Below, piece after piece: positions 47,252-57,468 of a stretch of DNA of 64,000 bases. How positions within the stretch are numbered: the first letter of the stretch is position 1; each line of letters begins with the position of its first letter. Location of the stretch: assembly GCF_003025595.1 (NCBI RefSeq), contig NZ_PYMI01000001.1, positions 1,240,001-1,304,000 on the forward strand, read 5' to 3'. The position numbers were made by a program, and so were the translations under genes. The stretch comes from Photobacterium ganghwense (lineage in GTDB: Bacteria > Pseudomonadota > Gammaproteobacteria > Enterobacterales > Vibrionaceae). Under the pieces are notes generated by a model. It was not told the DNA's origin. It ran no database searches and saw only the letters and a list, made by a program, of their open reading frames with translations.

Positions 47252-48535
47252 TTATTGTACGTCGCGTAGCACCACTTTTAGCTGGGCAAAGTCATTATCA
47301 CGCTCCAGCGACAGCAGCTCCATGGCGTTATGCTTAGCCAGTGGGGTGGGTAGTGGGATGTCTTTGCCCAGAATGTCATCCACCACTTCCTTAAATTTGG
47401 CCGGATGGGCGGTACACAGGAACAGCCCCGTTTCACTGTCTGCCAGTTGCTCATTCAGCACGCGGTAAGCAATAGCACCGTGAGGTTCACACAGGTAACC
47501 TTCCTGCTCCATCTGACGCAGCGTGTCGGCGGTCTGCTCATCATTCACCGCGCCGTAACCCAGGGTATCCAGCCCCCACCCCTGCTTGTGGCACAGCTCC
47601 TCGATACGCGGCCAGTTGTTCGGCTGGCTGACGTCCATCGCATTAGACAGCGTCGGTACGGTCGGCGTCGGTTCCCAGTTACCGGTTTGCAGGTAACGTG
47701 GCACTGTATCATTAACGTTGGTGGCCGCGATAAAACGCTTCACAGGCAAGCCAATCGCCTTGGCCAGCAAGCCCGCCGTCAGGTTACCGAAGTTACCGCT
47801 TGGCACGGCAATAACCAGCTCCTCGCGCTCAGCTTTTGACAGCTGTGCCACCGCTTCAAAGTAGTAGCAAATCTGCGCCAGCAGGCGGCTGATATTAATA
47901 GAGTTCGCCGAATTCAGACCCACTTCCTGACGCAGTTCAGCGTCGTCAAAGGCCTGTTTCACCAATGCCTGGCAATCATCAAACGTACCGTTAACGGCGA
48001 CCGTGGTGATGTTGTCACCCAGCGTACAGAACAGTTTTTCCTGCAGCGGGCTGATTTTTCCTTTCGGATAGAGAATGACCACTTTGATGTTGTCCATGCC
48101 AAAGAAAGCATGGGCAACTGCCGCGCCAGTGTCGCCGGATGTCGCGGTCAGAATCGTGATCTTGCCGTCACGTTCAGACACCGCAGCCAGTGACTGAGCC
48201 ATAAAGCGGCCACCGAAATCTTTAAACGCCAGAGTCGGGCCGTGGAACAATTCCAGCGCGTATACCCCCTCTTTTACTTTGGCAATCGGGGCCGGGAACT
48301 GGAACGCATTACCAACCATTTGCGCCACGGTTTCCGCCGCCAGTTCGTCACCGATAAAGGCCGATAAAATGCGCGTGCTGCGGCTGATAAAGTCTTGCTC
48401 CAGCAGAGCATCCACATCATCAAAAAACGGCAGCTCAGACGGGAAAAACAGCCCTTGATTCGACCCCAGTCCCTGACGGACCGCCTGGCCAAAAGAAACC
48501 TGTTCCTGGTGATTTTTTAAGTTATATAGCTTCAT
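47252..48535 (-). CDS. thrC: Threonine synthase
   Basis: ThrC is a PLP enzyme that converts phosphohomoserine to threonine. The 427-residue protein has the PLP lysine in GPTLAFKDFGGRFM (near residue 107) and the phosphate loop TATSGDTGAAVAHAF. It starts two bases after the thrB stop and is the last gene of thrLABC. Confidence 0.97.
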   Translation of the reverse strand: MKLYNLKNHQEQVSFGQAVRQGLGSNQGLFFPSELPFFDDVDALLEQDFISRSTRILSAFIGDELAAETVAQMVGNAFQFPAPIAKVKEGVYALELFHGPTLAFKDFGGRFMAQSLAAVSERDGKITILTATSGDTGAAVAHAFFGMDNIKVVILYPKGKISPLQEKLFCTLGDNITTVAVNGTFDDCQALVKQAFDDAELRQEVGLNSANSINISRLLAQICYYFEAVAQLSKAEREELVIAVPSGNFGNLTAGLLAKAIGLPVKRFIAATNVNDTVPRYLQTGNWEPTPTVPTLSNAMDVSQPNNWPRIEELCHKQGWGLDTLGYGAVNDEQTADTLRQMEQEGYLCEPHGAIAYRVLNEQLADSETGLFLCTAHPAKFKEVVDDILGKDIPLPTPLAKHNAMELLSLERDNDFAQLKVVLRDVQ

Positions 48536-48537
48536 GG

Positions 48538-49494
48538 TTACAGCTCACTTCCTGTTACTTTCGAGCCCTGACTGTCAAGACGACAGACATGGACAAATCC
48601 TTCATCGTTCTGAACATAATGATCTTGCAACCATCGTGCAATACGCTGGGCAACGTCAATGTCATTACAGATGCTAAACATGGTCGGTCCGGAGCCGGAG
48701 ATCCCGCTGGCCAGCGCCCCTGCTTCCAGCGCATATTGCCTCGCCTGGGCAAATCCCGGCAATAAGCGTTCACGGTATGGCTCCGCCACCACATCTTTGA
48801 TCATTTTTGCGGCCAGCTCAGGCTGCTGCGAATGACAGGCGTGGATAAAGCCTCCCAAATAACGGCCGTGGGCAATAACGTCCTGACGGCGGTACTGCGA
48901 CGGCAAAATTGCGCGCGCTTCTGCGGTGGGTACTTTGATCCCCGGATACGCCATCACCCAGTACCAGTCGTCAAAACACGGGACTTCCTGGCTGATGATG
49001 CCCAGCTCTTCCACCATAAACTGCAACCCGCCGAGGTAGCACGGCGCGACATTGTCGTAGTGCAGGCTGCCTGAAATTTCCGCTTCCATCTCGCCCATCA
49101 GGGCCAACAGTTCCGTTTCTGTCAGCGGCAAATCGTGGTAGTGGTTTAACGCATCCAGCGCAGCCACAATGGAACAGGCACTGGAACCCAGTCCTGAGCC
49201 AATCGGCATGTTCTTTTCCAGCGTCAGGGCAACCGGTTTTAGGGTCTGGCCTTTTTTGTCCAGTTCCCGGGCAAAGACCTGCCAGCAGCGGTACACAATA
49301 TTTTCTTCCGCCTGCTGTGGCAGTTTGTCCACAAAGCGGCCGATACACTGCAGCGAGAAGGGCTGCTCTCCGGCAGCCACTTTCACCCGGTCCCCCAGTA
49401 ATGTGCCGTCCAGCGGCGATACGGCCGCCCCCAGCACATCAAAACCTACGCTGACGTTCCCAATTGACGCTGGCGCGTAAACAACAACACTCAT
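48538..49494 (-). CDS. thrB: Homoserine kinase
   Basis: ThrB phosphorylates homoserine in threonine synthesis. The 318-residue GHMP kinase has [20 protein letters not shown] at the start, the ATP loop [17 protein letters not shown], and [10 protein letters not shown] near the end. It starts one base after the thrA stop codon, so translation is coupled. Confidence 0.97.
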   Translation of the reverse strand: MSVVVYAPASIGNVSVGFDVLGAAVSPLDGTLLGDRVKVAAGEQPFSLQCIGRFVDKLPQQAEENIVYRCWQVFARELDKKGQTLKPVALTLEKNMPIGSGLGSSACSIVAALDALNHYHDLPLTETELLALMGEMEAEISGSLHYDNVAPCYLGGLQFMVEELGIISQEVPCFDDWYWVMAYPGIKVPTAEARAILPSQYRRQDVIAHGRYLGGFIHACHSQQPELAAKMIKDVVAEPYRERLLPGFAQARQYALEAGALASGISGSGPTMFSICNDIDVAQRIARWLQDHYVQNDEGFVHVCRLDSQGSKVTGSEL

Positions 49495-49495
49495 T

Positions 49496-51955
49496 TTATA
49501 CTCCTAGTTTCCAGCCCAACGTCCGCATCAGATCCGCGAATACCCCGGCCGCCGTTACTTCAGTACCGGCTCCGTAGCCACGCAGCACCAGTGGGATTGG
49601 CTGGTAGTAGCGGCTGTAGAATGCCAGGGCATTTTCGCCATCCTTGATCTTGAACATAGGATCATCGGCATCCACGGCGGCAATGCGCACAGCACACTGC
49701 CCCTGATTAATTTCACCCACATAGCGTAGCACTTTCCCTTCTGCGGCTGCTTTTTCAGACAGCTCGGCAAAATAGGCATCGGCTTGCGGCAGGCGCGCCA
49801 TAAACTCGTCATTACTACCACTGGCATCAAAGCCCGGCGGTAGTGCCTGTTCTACCACTACATCATCCAGTTCCAGTTCCAGACCGGACTCACGGGCAAG
49901 AATAAGCAGCTTACGCGCCACATCCATGCCGGACAGATCATCACGCGGGTCTGGCTCAGTAAAGCCATTATTGCGCGCCACTGTTGTCGCTTCACTGAAG
50001 CTCATGCCTTCATCCAGCTTGCCAAAGATGTAAGACAGTGAGCCGGACAAGATACCGCTGAAGCGCTCAAGCTCATCACCGGCTGCCATCAGGTTCTGCA
50101 GGTTTTCGATAACCGGCAGACCGGCACCCACAGTGGTGTCATACATGAACTTACGACGCTTGGAGCGGGCCGCCTGACGCAGCTGCTGGTAGTATGCCAT
50201 GCTGGCCGTGTTGGCTTTCTTGTTCGGTGTGATGACGTGGAAACCGGAGGCCAGGAAGTCCGCATACTGCTCGGCAATGCCCTGATCCGACGTACAATCG
50301 ATCACCACCGGGTTGATGATATGGTTGCGTTTCACCAACTGGATCATTCGCGCCAGACTCAGCGGCTCGCTGACCTGACCCATCAGATCACGCCAGTTTT
50401 CCAGAGGCAGCCCGTTGCTGTCCATCAGCATGCCACGGCTGTTGGCCAGACCACAAACCCGAATCACGATGCCGTTGTCGGCCAGTTTCACCTGCTGGCG
50501 ACGGATCTGCTCGACCAGCTCACCGCCCACGCCGCCAACGCCGATAACAAACACATCCAGGAAGTGCTGGCTGTTAAACAGGTTTTCGTGACAGGCTTTC
50601 ACCGATTCCGACACTTTTTCATCCGGGATCACCGCAGAAATCGCGCGCTCCGAAGACCCCTGAGCAATGGCCACAATGTTGACGTCCACTTCTGCCAGTG
50701 AGGTAAAGAACTGAGACGCCACGCCACGAGAGGTACGCATACCGTCACCCACCAGCGTTACGATCGCCACGTTATCCATGAACTCGACCGGCTCCAGCAA
50801 GCCTTCTTTCAGTTCCAGTTCAAAGTTGTTGTGCAGGGCTTTCTCGGCCGCAACTTTGTCATCGCTTTCAATACAGAAGCTGATGCTGTACTCCGACGAT
50901 GACTGAGTGATCAGAACAATCGACACCCCGGCGGATGACATCGCGCCAAAGACTCGGGCCGCCATGCCGACCATTCCCTTCATACCCGGACCGGAAACGT
51001 TCACCATGGTCAGGTTTTTCAGCGTGGTGATGCCTTTGATATCCAGCTTGTCTTCGCCGGTATCCTGACCGATCAGCGTACCGGCCCCCTGCGGGTTAAA
51101 ACTGTTTTTGATTAGGCAGGGAATGTGGAACTGGGCAATCGGAGCAATGGTTTTCGGGTGCAGTACAGAGGCGCCAAAATACGACAGCTCCATCGCTTCC
51201 TGATAACTCAGGGATTTCAACAGACGGGCATCCGGTACCAGACGCGGGTCACAGCTGTAAACACCGTCCACATCGGTCCAGATCTCACAGCAGTCAGCAC
51301 GTAGGCAGGCTGCCAGCACAGCGGCTGAATAGTCAGAGCCGTTACGCCCCAATGTGACCAGTTCGCCTTTCTCATTGCCTGCGGTAAAACCCGGCATAAT
51401 GTTGACATGGCCTGCCGGTAACGGCTGATTACGGAAGTTCTGAGTGGATACTTCGATATCCACATGGGCTTCCAGGTAATCGCCGTGCGCTTTCAGGTAA
51501 ACCACAGGGTCAATCAGGAAGGCAGCCTGACCGCGGGCTTCCAGCAGAGATTTCATTGCCGCAATCGACAGCCGCTCTCCCTTGCTGATAATACGGGCAT
51601 AAACATTGTCCGGACACAGCCCCAGCAGCTTAATCCCGTGTACATACTGCTTCAGCTGACCCAATGAGCTGGCCAGTTTCGCATCCAGTGCCGCCTGATC
51701 GAACTTAGGTTCCAGCGCTTTCAGGCCGGCAAACAGATCTTTAAAGACCGATTCCAGGTCAGCCAGTTGTAACTCGGCTTCACCGTAAGCAATGGTATTT
51801 TCGATAACGGACACCAGCTTATTGGTGACCTTGCCCGGAGCCGACAGCACGACAGACACGTCTTCCTGCTGGGCGTTGTTAAAAATGATGTCGCCTGCAC
51901 GCGCAAAGCGTTCTGCATCGGCCAAAGATGAACCGCCAAATTTTAATACTCGCAT
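49496..51955 (-). CDS. thrA: Bifunctional aspartokinase I / homoserine dehydrogenase I
   Basis: ThrA carries out the first and third steps from aspartate to threonine. The N-terminal aspartokinase has [17 protein letters not shown] and two ACT regulatory domains (residues about 315-455, with [12 protein letters not shown]). The C-terminal homoserine dehydrogenase starts at [15 protein letters not shown], with [14 protein letters not shown] later. The length is 819 residues. The fusion is the threonine-inhibited enteric type. It is preceded by a threonine/isoleucine leader peptide and attenuator. Confidence 0.97.
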   Translation of the reverse strand: MRVLKFGGSSLADAERFARAGDIIFNNAQQEDVSVVLSAPGKVTNKLVSVIENTIAYGEAELQLADLESVFKDLFAGLKALEPKFDQAALDAKLASSLGQLKQYVHGIKLLGLCPDNVYARIISKGERLSIAAMKSLLEARGQAAFLIDPVVYLKAHGDYLEAHVDIEVSTQNFRNQPLPAGHVNIMPGFTAGNEKGELVTLGRNGSDYSAAVLAACLRADCCEIWTDVDGVYSCDPRLVPDARLLKSLSYQEAMELSYFGASVLHPKTIAPIAQFHIPCLIKNSFNPQGAGTLIGQDTGEDKLDIKGITTLKNLTMVNVSGPGMKGMVGMAARVFGAMSSAGVSIVLITQSSSEYSISFCIESDDKVAAEKALHNNFELELKEGLLEPVEFMDNVAIVTLVGDGMRTSRGVASQFFTSLAEVDVNIVAIAQGSSERAISAVIPDEKVSESVKACHENLFNSQHFLDVFVIGVGGVGGELVEQIRRQQVKLADNGIVIRVCGLANSRGMLMDSNGLPLENWRDLMGQVSEPLSLARMIQLVKRNHIINPVVIDCTSDQGIAEQYADFLASGFHVITPNKKANTASMAYYQQLRQAARSKRRKFMYDTTVGAGLPVIENLQNLMAAGDELERFSGILSGSLSYIFGKLDEGMSFSEATTVARNNGFTEPDPRDDLSGMDVARKLLILARESGLELELDDVVVEQALPPGFDASGSNDEFMARLPQADAYFAELSEKAAAEGKVLRYVGEINQGQCAVRIAAVDADDPMFKIKDGENALAFYSRYYQPIPLVLRGYGAGTEVTAAGVFADLMRTLGWKLGV

Positions 51956-52018
51956 TCCCTACTCCCAACTTCCTCAATCTTGCCCCATCTATGACCTGTC
52001 CGGGGATAAAAACATGGT

Positions 52019-52053
52019 TAAAAAAAAGCCCACACCTTGGAGGGGTGTGGGCT
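52019..52053 (-). terminator. thr operon attenuator
   Basis: AGCCCACACC / GGTGTGGGCT, 10-bp perfect stem (52027-52053) and eight T on the minus strand, between the leader peptide and thrA. Confidence 0.93.
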
Positions 52054-52082
52054 TTTTTTGTGCGATTCTTATTCGTCGTGCA

Positions 52083-52154
52083 TCAGCCCACCCCAGCAAC
52101 CATGGTGCCGGTAATAATAATGGTGGTGGTGTTCATGCTGATGACGTTGTGCAT
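52083..52154 (-). CDS. thrL: thr operon leader peptide
   Basis: A 23-residue reading frame, MHNVISMNTTTIIITGTM followed by VAGVG and TGA. It contains five Thr and four Ile codons, including a TTTIIITGT core, which is the pattern of the E. coli threonine leader. Ribosome stalling at these codons when charged tRNA-Thr or tRNA-Ile is scarce should prevent the attenuator 30 bases downstream from forming. A TTGACT -35-like sequence lies at 52218-52223. Confidence 0.9.
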   Translation of the reverse strand: MHNVISMNTTTIIITGTMVAGVG

Positions 52155-52434
52155 TGCAATCCTGCTACTATGCCTTTGAATTAGTATTTATCTACGTTTA
52201 CCGGAAAGCTTTTGATGAGTCAACCATCAATTTCATCCCATTCTGGCTTTTAATTGCCACAAGCGCATAAAAAACAGCCGCAAAGGGATATAACGAAGAC
52301 AGAAAATCAACGCAATTGATTGCAGTCACTCGGCTCAGGATGCATAGTAGGAAGCGATGGATATTTAAGCACTCGGCTATTTTTACACATGCTCAGCCCT
52401 AATTAGGCTAAGGTTAGATTCGGAGGGATCCCGA

Positions 52435-54207
52435 ATGACTTCTGCAATGGAACAACTCGTCGCACACACCATCCTGCAAGGCTTTGACGCCATGTACGGA
52501 CGGTTTCTTGATGTGACTGCTGGCGCTCAGGAGCGATTTGAATCGCAAGACTGGCCCGCCGTTCAGCAGGCACTGAAAACCCGGATTAATTTTTATGACC
52601 ACCACGTTGGTCTGGTCACCAGTCAGATTCAGATCATGCTGGGAAAGCAGTATGCCAGCCACAGTTTTCTGATGGCGGTGAAAAATGCTTATGAAGATCT
52701 GCTGCTGGACTATCCGCGCTACGACATTGCAGAAAGTTTTTTTAATTCCGTATACTGCCGTATTTTCGAGCACCGTAATATCAATCGTGACAAGCTGTTT
52801 GTGCACAGTTCCCAGGAAGGGCGGATTCCCTCCTATCCCACCGCGCTGACCCGGCTGTACAATACCGGCGCAGGACTGGACACGCTGCTGGAACGGGTGA
52901 TGGATGACTGCCCTTTTACGCTTTGCTGGGAAGATAAATACCGTGATATTCAGGAGCTGAGCCAACGGCTGCAGGCGGTGTTACCCGATACCCTGAGTAC
53001 CCCGCCGGTGATCGAGATGATCCGCGAGCCCTTTTACCGGAACAAGGCAGCTTACCTGATTGGCCGGGTCCGGCTTGATGACTACCAGTTTTTCCCGCTG
53101 GTTCTGCCAGTGCTGACCACCGCCAACAATGAACTCTTTATCGATGCCTGCCTGACCAACGTCGATGACGTCAGCATCCTGTTTGGCTTCGCCCGTTCCT
53201 ACTTCATGGTCTATGCCCCGGCGCCGGCGGCACTGGTGCGTTTTTTGGGAGAGCTGCTGCCCAAGAAAACCAAAGCTGAGCTTTACACTGCGATTGGCTG
53301 TCAGAAACATGCCAAAACCGAGCTTTATCGTGAATTTTTGCGTCATATGGCCAATTCGGATGATCAGTTCGTGCCCGCCCCAGGGATCAAAGGGATGGTC
53401 ATGTCGGTGTTCACCCTACCCTCATACGGTTTTGTGTTTAAAATCATCAAAGACAAATTCGCACCGCAAAAAGATATCAGCCATGCGGTCGTCAAAGAAA
53501 AGTACCGTCTGGTTAAAGAACATGATCGGGTAGGCCGAATGGCTGACACCCAGGAATACCGCAATTTTACGTTTGACCGCCACCGTTTCAGTGACGAGTT
53601 ACTGGACGAACTGCTGGCCGTAGCGCCGTCCATCATTACCGTGACCGATACCCAGGTCATCATCAAACATCTTTATACCGAGCGGCGCATGATTCCGTTT
53701 AACCTGTATATCGAACAGGCCAACGATGACGACTTGCGCCACGCGGTGGACGAATACGGCAAAGCCATCAAACAACTGGCCGCTGCGAATATTTTCCCCG
53801 GCGACATGCTGTTCAAGAACTTCGGGGTGACCCGTCACAAGCGGGTGGTGTTCTATGACTACGATGAAATCAGCTACATGACTGAGATGAATTTCCGGCG
53901 GATTCCGCCGCCACGCCACCCGGAAGATGAACTGGCGTCAGAGCCCTGGTACAGCGTCGGTATTAACGATGTATTCCCGGAAGAGTTTCGCACCTTCCTG
54001 CTGATCAACCCCAAAGTACGGGCGCTGTTTGAGGAACTGCACAGTGATCTGTTTGATCCGGCTTACTGGCAACACCTGCAGCATAACATTACCGACGGGC
54101 TGTTTGAGGATGTATTCCCTTACCCCAATTCGCTACGGCTATCACGTTTTCAGGTAACCGACGGCAACCCCGAGAAAGAGAATATGGCAGAGGGGCGCAG
54201 CCTGTGA
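52435..54207 (+). CDS. aceK: Isocitrate dehydrogenase kinase/phosphatase
   Basis: AceK phosphorylates and dephosphorylates isocitrate dehydrogenase, directing carbon into the glyoxylate bypass. The 590-residue protein has the ATP-binding region [20 protein letters not shown] and KDKFAPQKD, and the catalytic-core segments [27 protein letters not shown] site precedes the ATG. Unlike in E. coli it is not next to aceB and aceA, which do not appear in this window; it stands between the thr operon and arcA. Confidence 0.96.
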   Translation: MTSAMEQLVAHTILQGFDAMYGRFLDVTAGAQERFESQDWPAVQQALKTRINFYDHHVGLVTSQIQIMLGKQYASHSFLMAVKNAYEDLLLDYPRYDIAESFFNSVYCRIFEHRNINRDKLFVHSSQEGRIPSYPTALTRLYNTGAGLDTLLERVMDDCPFTLCWEDKYRDIQELSQRLQAVLPDTLSTPPVIEMIREPFYRNKAAYLIGRVRLDDYQFFPLVLPVLTTANNELFIDACLTNVDDVSILFGFARSYFMVYAPAPAALVRFLGELLPKKTKAELYTAIGCQKHAKTELYREFLRHMANSDDQFVPAPGIKGMVMSVFTLPSYGFVFKIIKDKFAPQKDISHAVVKEKYRLVKEHDRVGRMADTQEYRNFTFDRHRFSDELLDELLAVAPSIITVTDTQVIIKHLYTERRMIPFNLYIEQANDDDLRHAVDEYGKAIKQLAAANIFPGDMLFKNFGVTRHKRVVFYDYDEISYMTEMNFRRIPPPRHPEDELASEPWYSVGINDVFPEEFRTFLLINPKVRALFEELHSDLFDPAYWQHLQHNITDGLFEDVFPYPNSLRLSRFQVTDGNPEKENMAEGRSL

Positions 54208-54310
54208 AAACGCTCTGACGTGGAGTGTCTTTTTCCGGCAACCTAGCCTAGTATTATTTTGCTAAGAAATGGATAAATAATTCACAAAAGAAAAACAGGG
54301 AAGGTGATCA

Positions 54311-54769
54311 ATGCGTAATTTGCTAATCACAATTACCCTGTTGGTAGTGGCCTTACCGACAGCAGCGGCAGAAAGCGACCCGCTCACTCTGCTGGATGAC
54401 AAATCGAAATCCGGGTGGTTTCTGACCTCCCAGTCCCGAGGTGCGGAGCAGTTTGATCTGTGGCAGATCGACAGTGGTTATACGTACGCCCTGACAGACA
54501 AAACCGAGGTTTATTTAAGTACGCGTCTAAAAACGTCGACCAGTACGCAACCGGCCAGCCGAGGCTTACTGTCCGGGGTCAAGTATTCCTTGTCTCCGCG
54601 TCTGAGCCTGCAAAGCGCCGTGACGTCTGAAACGGAAGATCGCGAAACCGTCATGGGGGTGGAAGTGTCGAGCCAGTTTGAGGTCACCGACAGACTCAAC
54701 CTGCACGCGACCCTGGACTACGAGTCCCTTGAGCAGATCTATCAGGTAGGCATAGGTTTTCGTTTTTAG
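54311..54769 (+). CDS. Small secreted, outer-membrane-type beta protein
   Basis: A 152-residue precursor with a signal peptide (MRNLLITITLLVVALPTAAA, cleaved near residue 20). The mature part alternates polar and hydrophobic residues in segments such as YTYALTDKTEVYLSTRLK and LSLQSAVTSETED, and it ends YQVGIGFRF. A terminal Phe with alternating residues is the signal for BamA-assembled outer membrane proteins. About eight strands could form a small barrel. I do not recognise the family. It is 103 bases after aceK on the same strand and may share its transcript; a terminator follows at 54896. Confidence 0.7.
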   Translation: MRNLLITITLLVVALPTAAAESDPLTLLDDKSKSGWFLTSQSRGAEQFDLWQIDSGYTYALTDKTEVYLSTRLKTSTSTQPASRGLLSGVKYSLSPRLSLQSAVTSETEDRETVMGVEVSSQFEVTDRLNLHATLDYESLEQIYQVGIGFRF

Positions 54770-54895
54770 CCTCTAGCCTTTTCGTTTCTGACTCATGCCT
54801 CTGGCTCATACCGTAGTCAGGTTAAGCAGAACAGTATCCTGCCCCTTGAAACCGTGACACCAATGCCACCTTGGTACGAATGACATCAACGCACA

Positions 54896-54930
54896 AAAAG
54901 CAGGCTCCGTTGATCACTGAGCCTGTTTTT
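54896..54930. terminator. Terminator after the outer-membrane-type gene
   Basis: CAGGCTC / GAGCCTG (54901-54925) with TTTTT after and AAAAAG before, so it can act on both strands. The rest of 54770-55111 holds no supported gene. Confidence 0.82.
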
Positions 54931-55111
54931 ATGCCTGACGCCTGTCTTGTGTTTCACGATTGTGATTCATGAAAATGGCTAGTCTTTACCGCCGCAACCG
55001 CCAGCCTTCGTTTCTCGTCAGGTAACTTCCAACCTCGTTCACCTATCCCAGAGCCGTTTCCATGAGCCAGCAGATTGCTTCATGCGGACAACCGTGTTGG
55101 CCCCCGCGGCG

Positions 55112-55627
55112 TTACAGTTTAGATAAGTCCAGCGGCTCTTTGCTGAACACGATGCCGTTGCGATCGGCATAAAGCATATCACCGGGGTAAACCAGCGTAT
55201 GGGCAACCGTCAGGGTCACATTCTCTTCACCTGTCTGACGTTTGACGGTTTTGATCGGGCACGTTCCCAGGGCTTTTACCCCAAGAGCCATGGTTCGCAG
55301 CGCACCGGCGTCACGCACAGCGCCATTGACGACAATTCCCTCCCAACCGTGTTTCTGTGCCAACAAGGCAAGCTGGTCTCCCAGCAAGGCCCGGTTACAT
55401 GAACCATGACCATCAATAAACAGCACTTTACCGACACCTGAACGAGATACAATGTCACGCACCAGGCTGTTGTCTTCAAAGCAGCGCAACGTCACCACTT
55501 CACCGTAAAAAATATCGCGTCCGCCAAAATCCTGCATCGTCAATGGCAGCCAGCGAACCTCTCCCTCAAAGTTGTCACATAAGTCCGGGGTCAAATCCTG
55601 CATTTTTGGCTCCTGGGCTGTTGTCAT
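55112..55627 (-). CDS. RraA-family protein, likely oxo-acid aldolase type
   Basis: This 171-residue protein belongs to the RraA/HMG aldolase family: TPDLCDNFEGEVRWLP, FGGRDIFYGEVVTLRCFEDN and VLFIDGHGSCNRALLGDQLA follow the family pattern. The loop NGAVRDAGALRTM keeps the Arg-Asp pair used by 4-hydroxy-4-methyl-2-oxoglutarate aldolases; E. coli RraA, the RNase E inhibitor, has Arg-Gln here. I therefore favour enzyme activity over RNase E control, but this is inference. The start at 55627 follows AAGGAGGG. Confidence 0.85.
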   Translation of the reverse strand: MTTAQEPKMQDLTPDLCDNFEGEVRWLPLTMQDFGGRDIFYGEVVTLRCFEDNSLVRDIVSRSGVGKVLFIDGHGSCNRALLGDQLALLAQKHGWEGIVVNGAVRDAGALRTMALGVKALGTCPIKTVKRQTGEENVTLTVAHTLVYPGDMLYADRNGIVFSKEPLDLSKL

Positions 55628-55690
55628 TTTCTTCCCTCCTTCTGACTGAAAGCACTGCCTGTGCTTCTTTTGATGAATGTGCTTCTTTGG

Positions 55691-56092
55691 TTAAGTGTAG
55701 AGAAAGCTCGGCCAATCTCCCAATCTTTGTATCTCCTGGCCCTCAATTAAAACCGGCACTAAAAACAATTCGTTATCCTCAACCCAATATATGGCATTCT
55801 GCTCCCATTGCCGAGCCAGCTGGCGCACTTTGGTCAAGCTCAGTGGCACCACAAATCCCGGCTCCTGCCATTGCCCGTCCAACCCACTGCAGGTGATCGG
55901 CAACAGCTCCTGCACCAGAGTGCTGAGTTCCGCCGCCATTTGGGCATTGCGGTCAAGGTTTTCTCTTTTACTAAGAACAATGCTTCTCGGATTAAATGCT
56001 GTTAGAATTGCAAAACAAGGGTAAACAGGGTGTTGCTTGAGATTAAAGATGATTGACTGGTAGCTACACCACAGTGAGAGTTTTTCACACAT
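55691..56092 (-). CDS. DUF3293 domain protein
   Basis: A 133-residue protein with the DUF3293 pattern: FAILTAFNPRSIVLSKRENLDRN near residue 30, and later PGFVVPLSLTKVRQLARQWEQNAIYWVED. Function is unknown. I start at 56092 (MCEKLSLWCSYQ); the frame is open further up, but that part crosses an FNR box and has no family-like sequence. It has a weak ribosome site. It is divergent from arcA and 63 bases upstream of the RraA-family gene. Confidence 0.75.
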   Translation of the reverse strand: MCEKLSLWCSYQSIIFNLKQHPVYPCFAILTAFNPRSIVLSKRENLDRNAQMAAELSTLVQELLPITCSGLDGQWQEPGFVVPLSLTKVRQLARQWEQNAIYWVEDNELFLVPVLIEGQEIQRLGDWPSFLYT

Positions 56093-56174
56093 AATCTGAC
56101 AGCCCCTGGGCACGATGCATTTTTTTGTAGCGAATGTTAAACAAAGTAGCGAGTCGTAAAACACTTCATACGGT

Positions 56175-56188
56175 TTGATATAAATCAA
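56175..56188. promoter_or_regulatory. FNR box in the arcA upstream region
   Basis: TTGATATAAATCAA matches the FNR consensus exactly. It lies 296 bases before the arcA start and 83 bases before the DUF3293 start. E. coli arcA is FNR-activated from a long leader, so arcA is a likely target; DUF3293 is the alternative. Confidence 0.75.
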
Positions 56189-56360
56189 GAAAGTGCCCGA
56201 AAGCAGCGCTGAAACAAAAACCAATTATTGTTAGCGAGCTGTTAAGTGAATACAATCGTCGCCATCCCACGGAAATAGAAGCCAATGCCCTCTATTTTGG
56301 GCTTTTTTCAGCGCGAAATGAAATATCATACTGAACGCTGGATTAAAGGATGGCGTACCA

Positions 56361-56409
56361 ACAGGCAAACCATGGGTCTTACACGTCTTTTCCCCTCGAC
56401 TTTGCCTGT
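56361..56409 (+). other. Inverted repeat in the arcA leader
   Basis: ACAGGCAAA (56361-56369) and TTTGCCTGT (56401-56409) form a perfect 9-bp pair 31 bases apart, with a T-run eight bases further on. It lies 75 bases before arcA and may form a leader hairpin or attenuator. Confidence 0.4.
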
Positions 56410-56483
56410 ATGTGAATTTTTTTTATAGAATTTAACTATTCTGTTTTTGACCAGATTCCGTTTTTAGATATTAGGTACTGCCA

Positions 56484-57203
56484 ATGCAAACCCCTCACAT
56501 TCTAATTGTAGAAGACGAGCACGTTACACGTAACACCCTGAAAAGCATCTTTGAGGCAGAGGGTTATACGGTCTTTGAAGCCAACGATGGCGAAGAAATG
56601 CATCAGATGCTGTCTGAGCACCCAGTTCACCTGGTGATCATGGACATCAACTTGCCGGGTAAAAACGGCCTGTTGCTGGCCCGTGAACTGCGTGAGCAAG
56701 GCGACATGGCACTGATGTTCCTGACCGGACGTGATAACGAAGTCGACAAGATCCTGGGACTGGAAATTGGTGCGGATGATTACATCACGAAACCATTCAA
56801 CCCACGCGAACTGACGATCCGTGCCCGTAACCTGCTGACCCGTGCGATGAACCAGGGTCTGCCGACTGAAGACAAGCGTCTGGTTGAGCGTTATGAGTTC
56901 AACGGCTGGTCTCTGGAAATCAACAGCCGCTCTCTGGTTAGCCCAAATGGCGATCAGTTCAAGCTGCCACGCTCTGAGTTCCGTGCTCTGCTGCATTTCT
57001 GTGAGAACCCGGGCAAAATCCAGACTCGTGCCGAACTGCTGAAGAAAATGACTGGCCGCGAGCTGAAGCCACACGACCGTACGGTTGACGTGACTATCCG
57101 TCGTATCCGTAAGCATTTTGAATCTGTGGCTGATACACCGGAAATCATCGCGACCATTCACGGTGAAGGCTACCGTTTCTGCGGCGATCTGGACGAAGAG
57201 TAA
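56484..57203 (+). CDS. arcA: Aerobic respiration control response regulator ArcA
   Basis: ArcA is the DNA-binding partner of ArcB and represses aerobic metabolism at low oxygen. The 239-residue OmpR/PhoB-type regulator has the acidic pocket (VEDEHV), phosphorylated Asp54 ([12 protein letters not shown]) and Lys in [17 protein letters not shown]. The C-terminal winged helix has [14 protein letters not shown] and [11 protein letters not shown]. It has a long 5-prime region with an FNR box. A strong terminator follows. In Vibrio arcA lies close to arcB, as here, which differs from E. coli. Confidence 0.97.
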   Translation: MQTPHILIVEDEHVTRNTLKSIFEAEGYTVFEANDGEEMHQMLSEHPVHLVIMDINLPGKNGLLLARELREQGDMALMFLTGRDNEVDKILGLEIGADDYITKPFNPRELTIRARNLLTRAMNQGLPTEDKRLVERYEFNGWSLEINSRSLVSPNGDQFKLPRSEFRALLHFCENPGKIQTRAELLKKMTGRELKPHDRTVDVTIRRIRKHFESVADTPEIIATIHGEGYRFCGDLDEE

Positions 57204-57400
57204 TCTTCGCACTGATACCCCGCCACAGGCTCAGCGCTGTGTGCACACTGCGTGTATCTGATGCTGTGGTTTAGGTAGTGCGATGGTTTGTGTGGTGCCA
57301 GTTTAACTGTTCGCTGCGGGCGGGCGAGAGAAGTTTTGTCTGAACGAAACGATATCAGAGTGCGACTTAAACGACACGCCACATAAACGGCAAACGACCT

Positions 57401-57430
57401 AAAAAAAGGCTCCTTACGGAGCCTTTTTTG
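57401..57430. terminator. Bidirectional terminator after arcA
   Basis: AAGGCTCC-TTAC-GGAGCCTT (57406-57425) with A-run before and T-run after, shared with the convergent lipoprotein gene. Confidence 0.92.
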
Positions 57431-57468
57431 TTTGTTGTATTGCTCGGTTCTGGCAGGTTGTCACACGC

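Noticed and set aside
56093-56224. 44-codon N-terminal extension of the DUF3293 protein
   Set aside because: It crosses the FNR box and lacks resemblance to the family; the ATG at 56092 is a better start.
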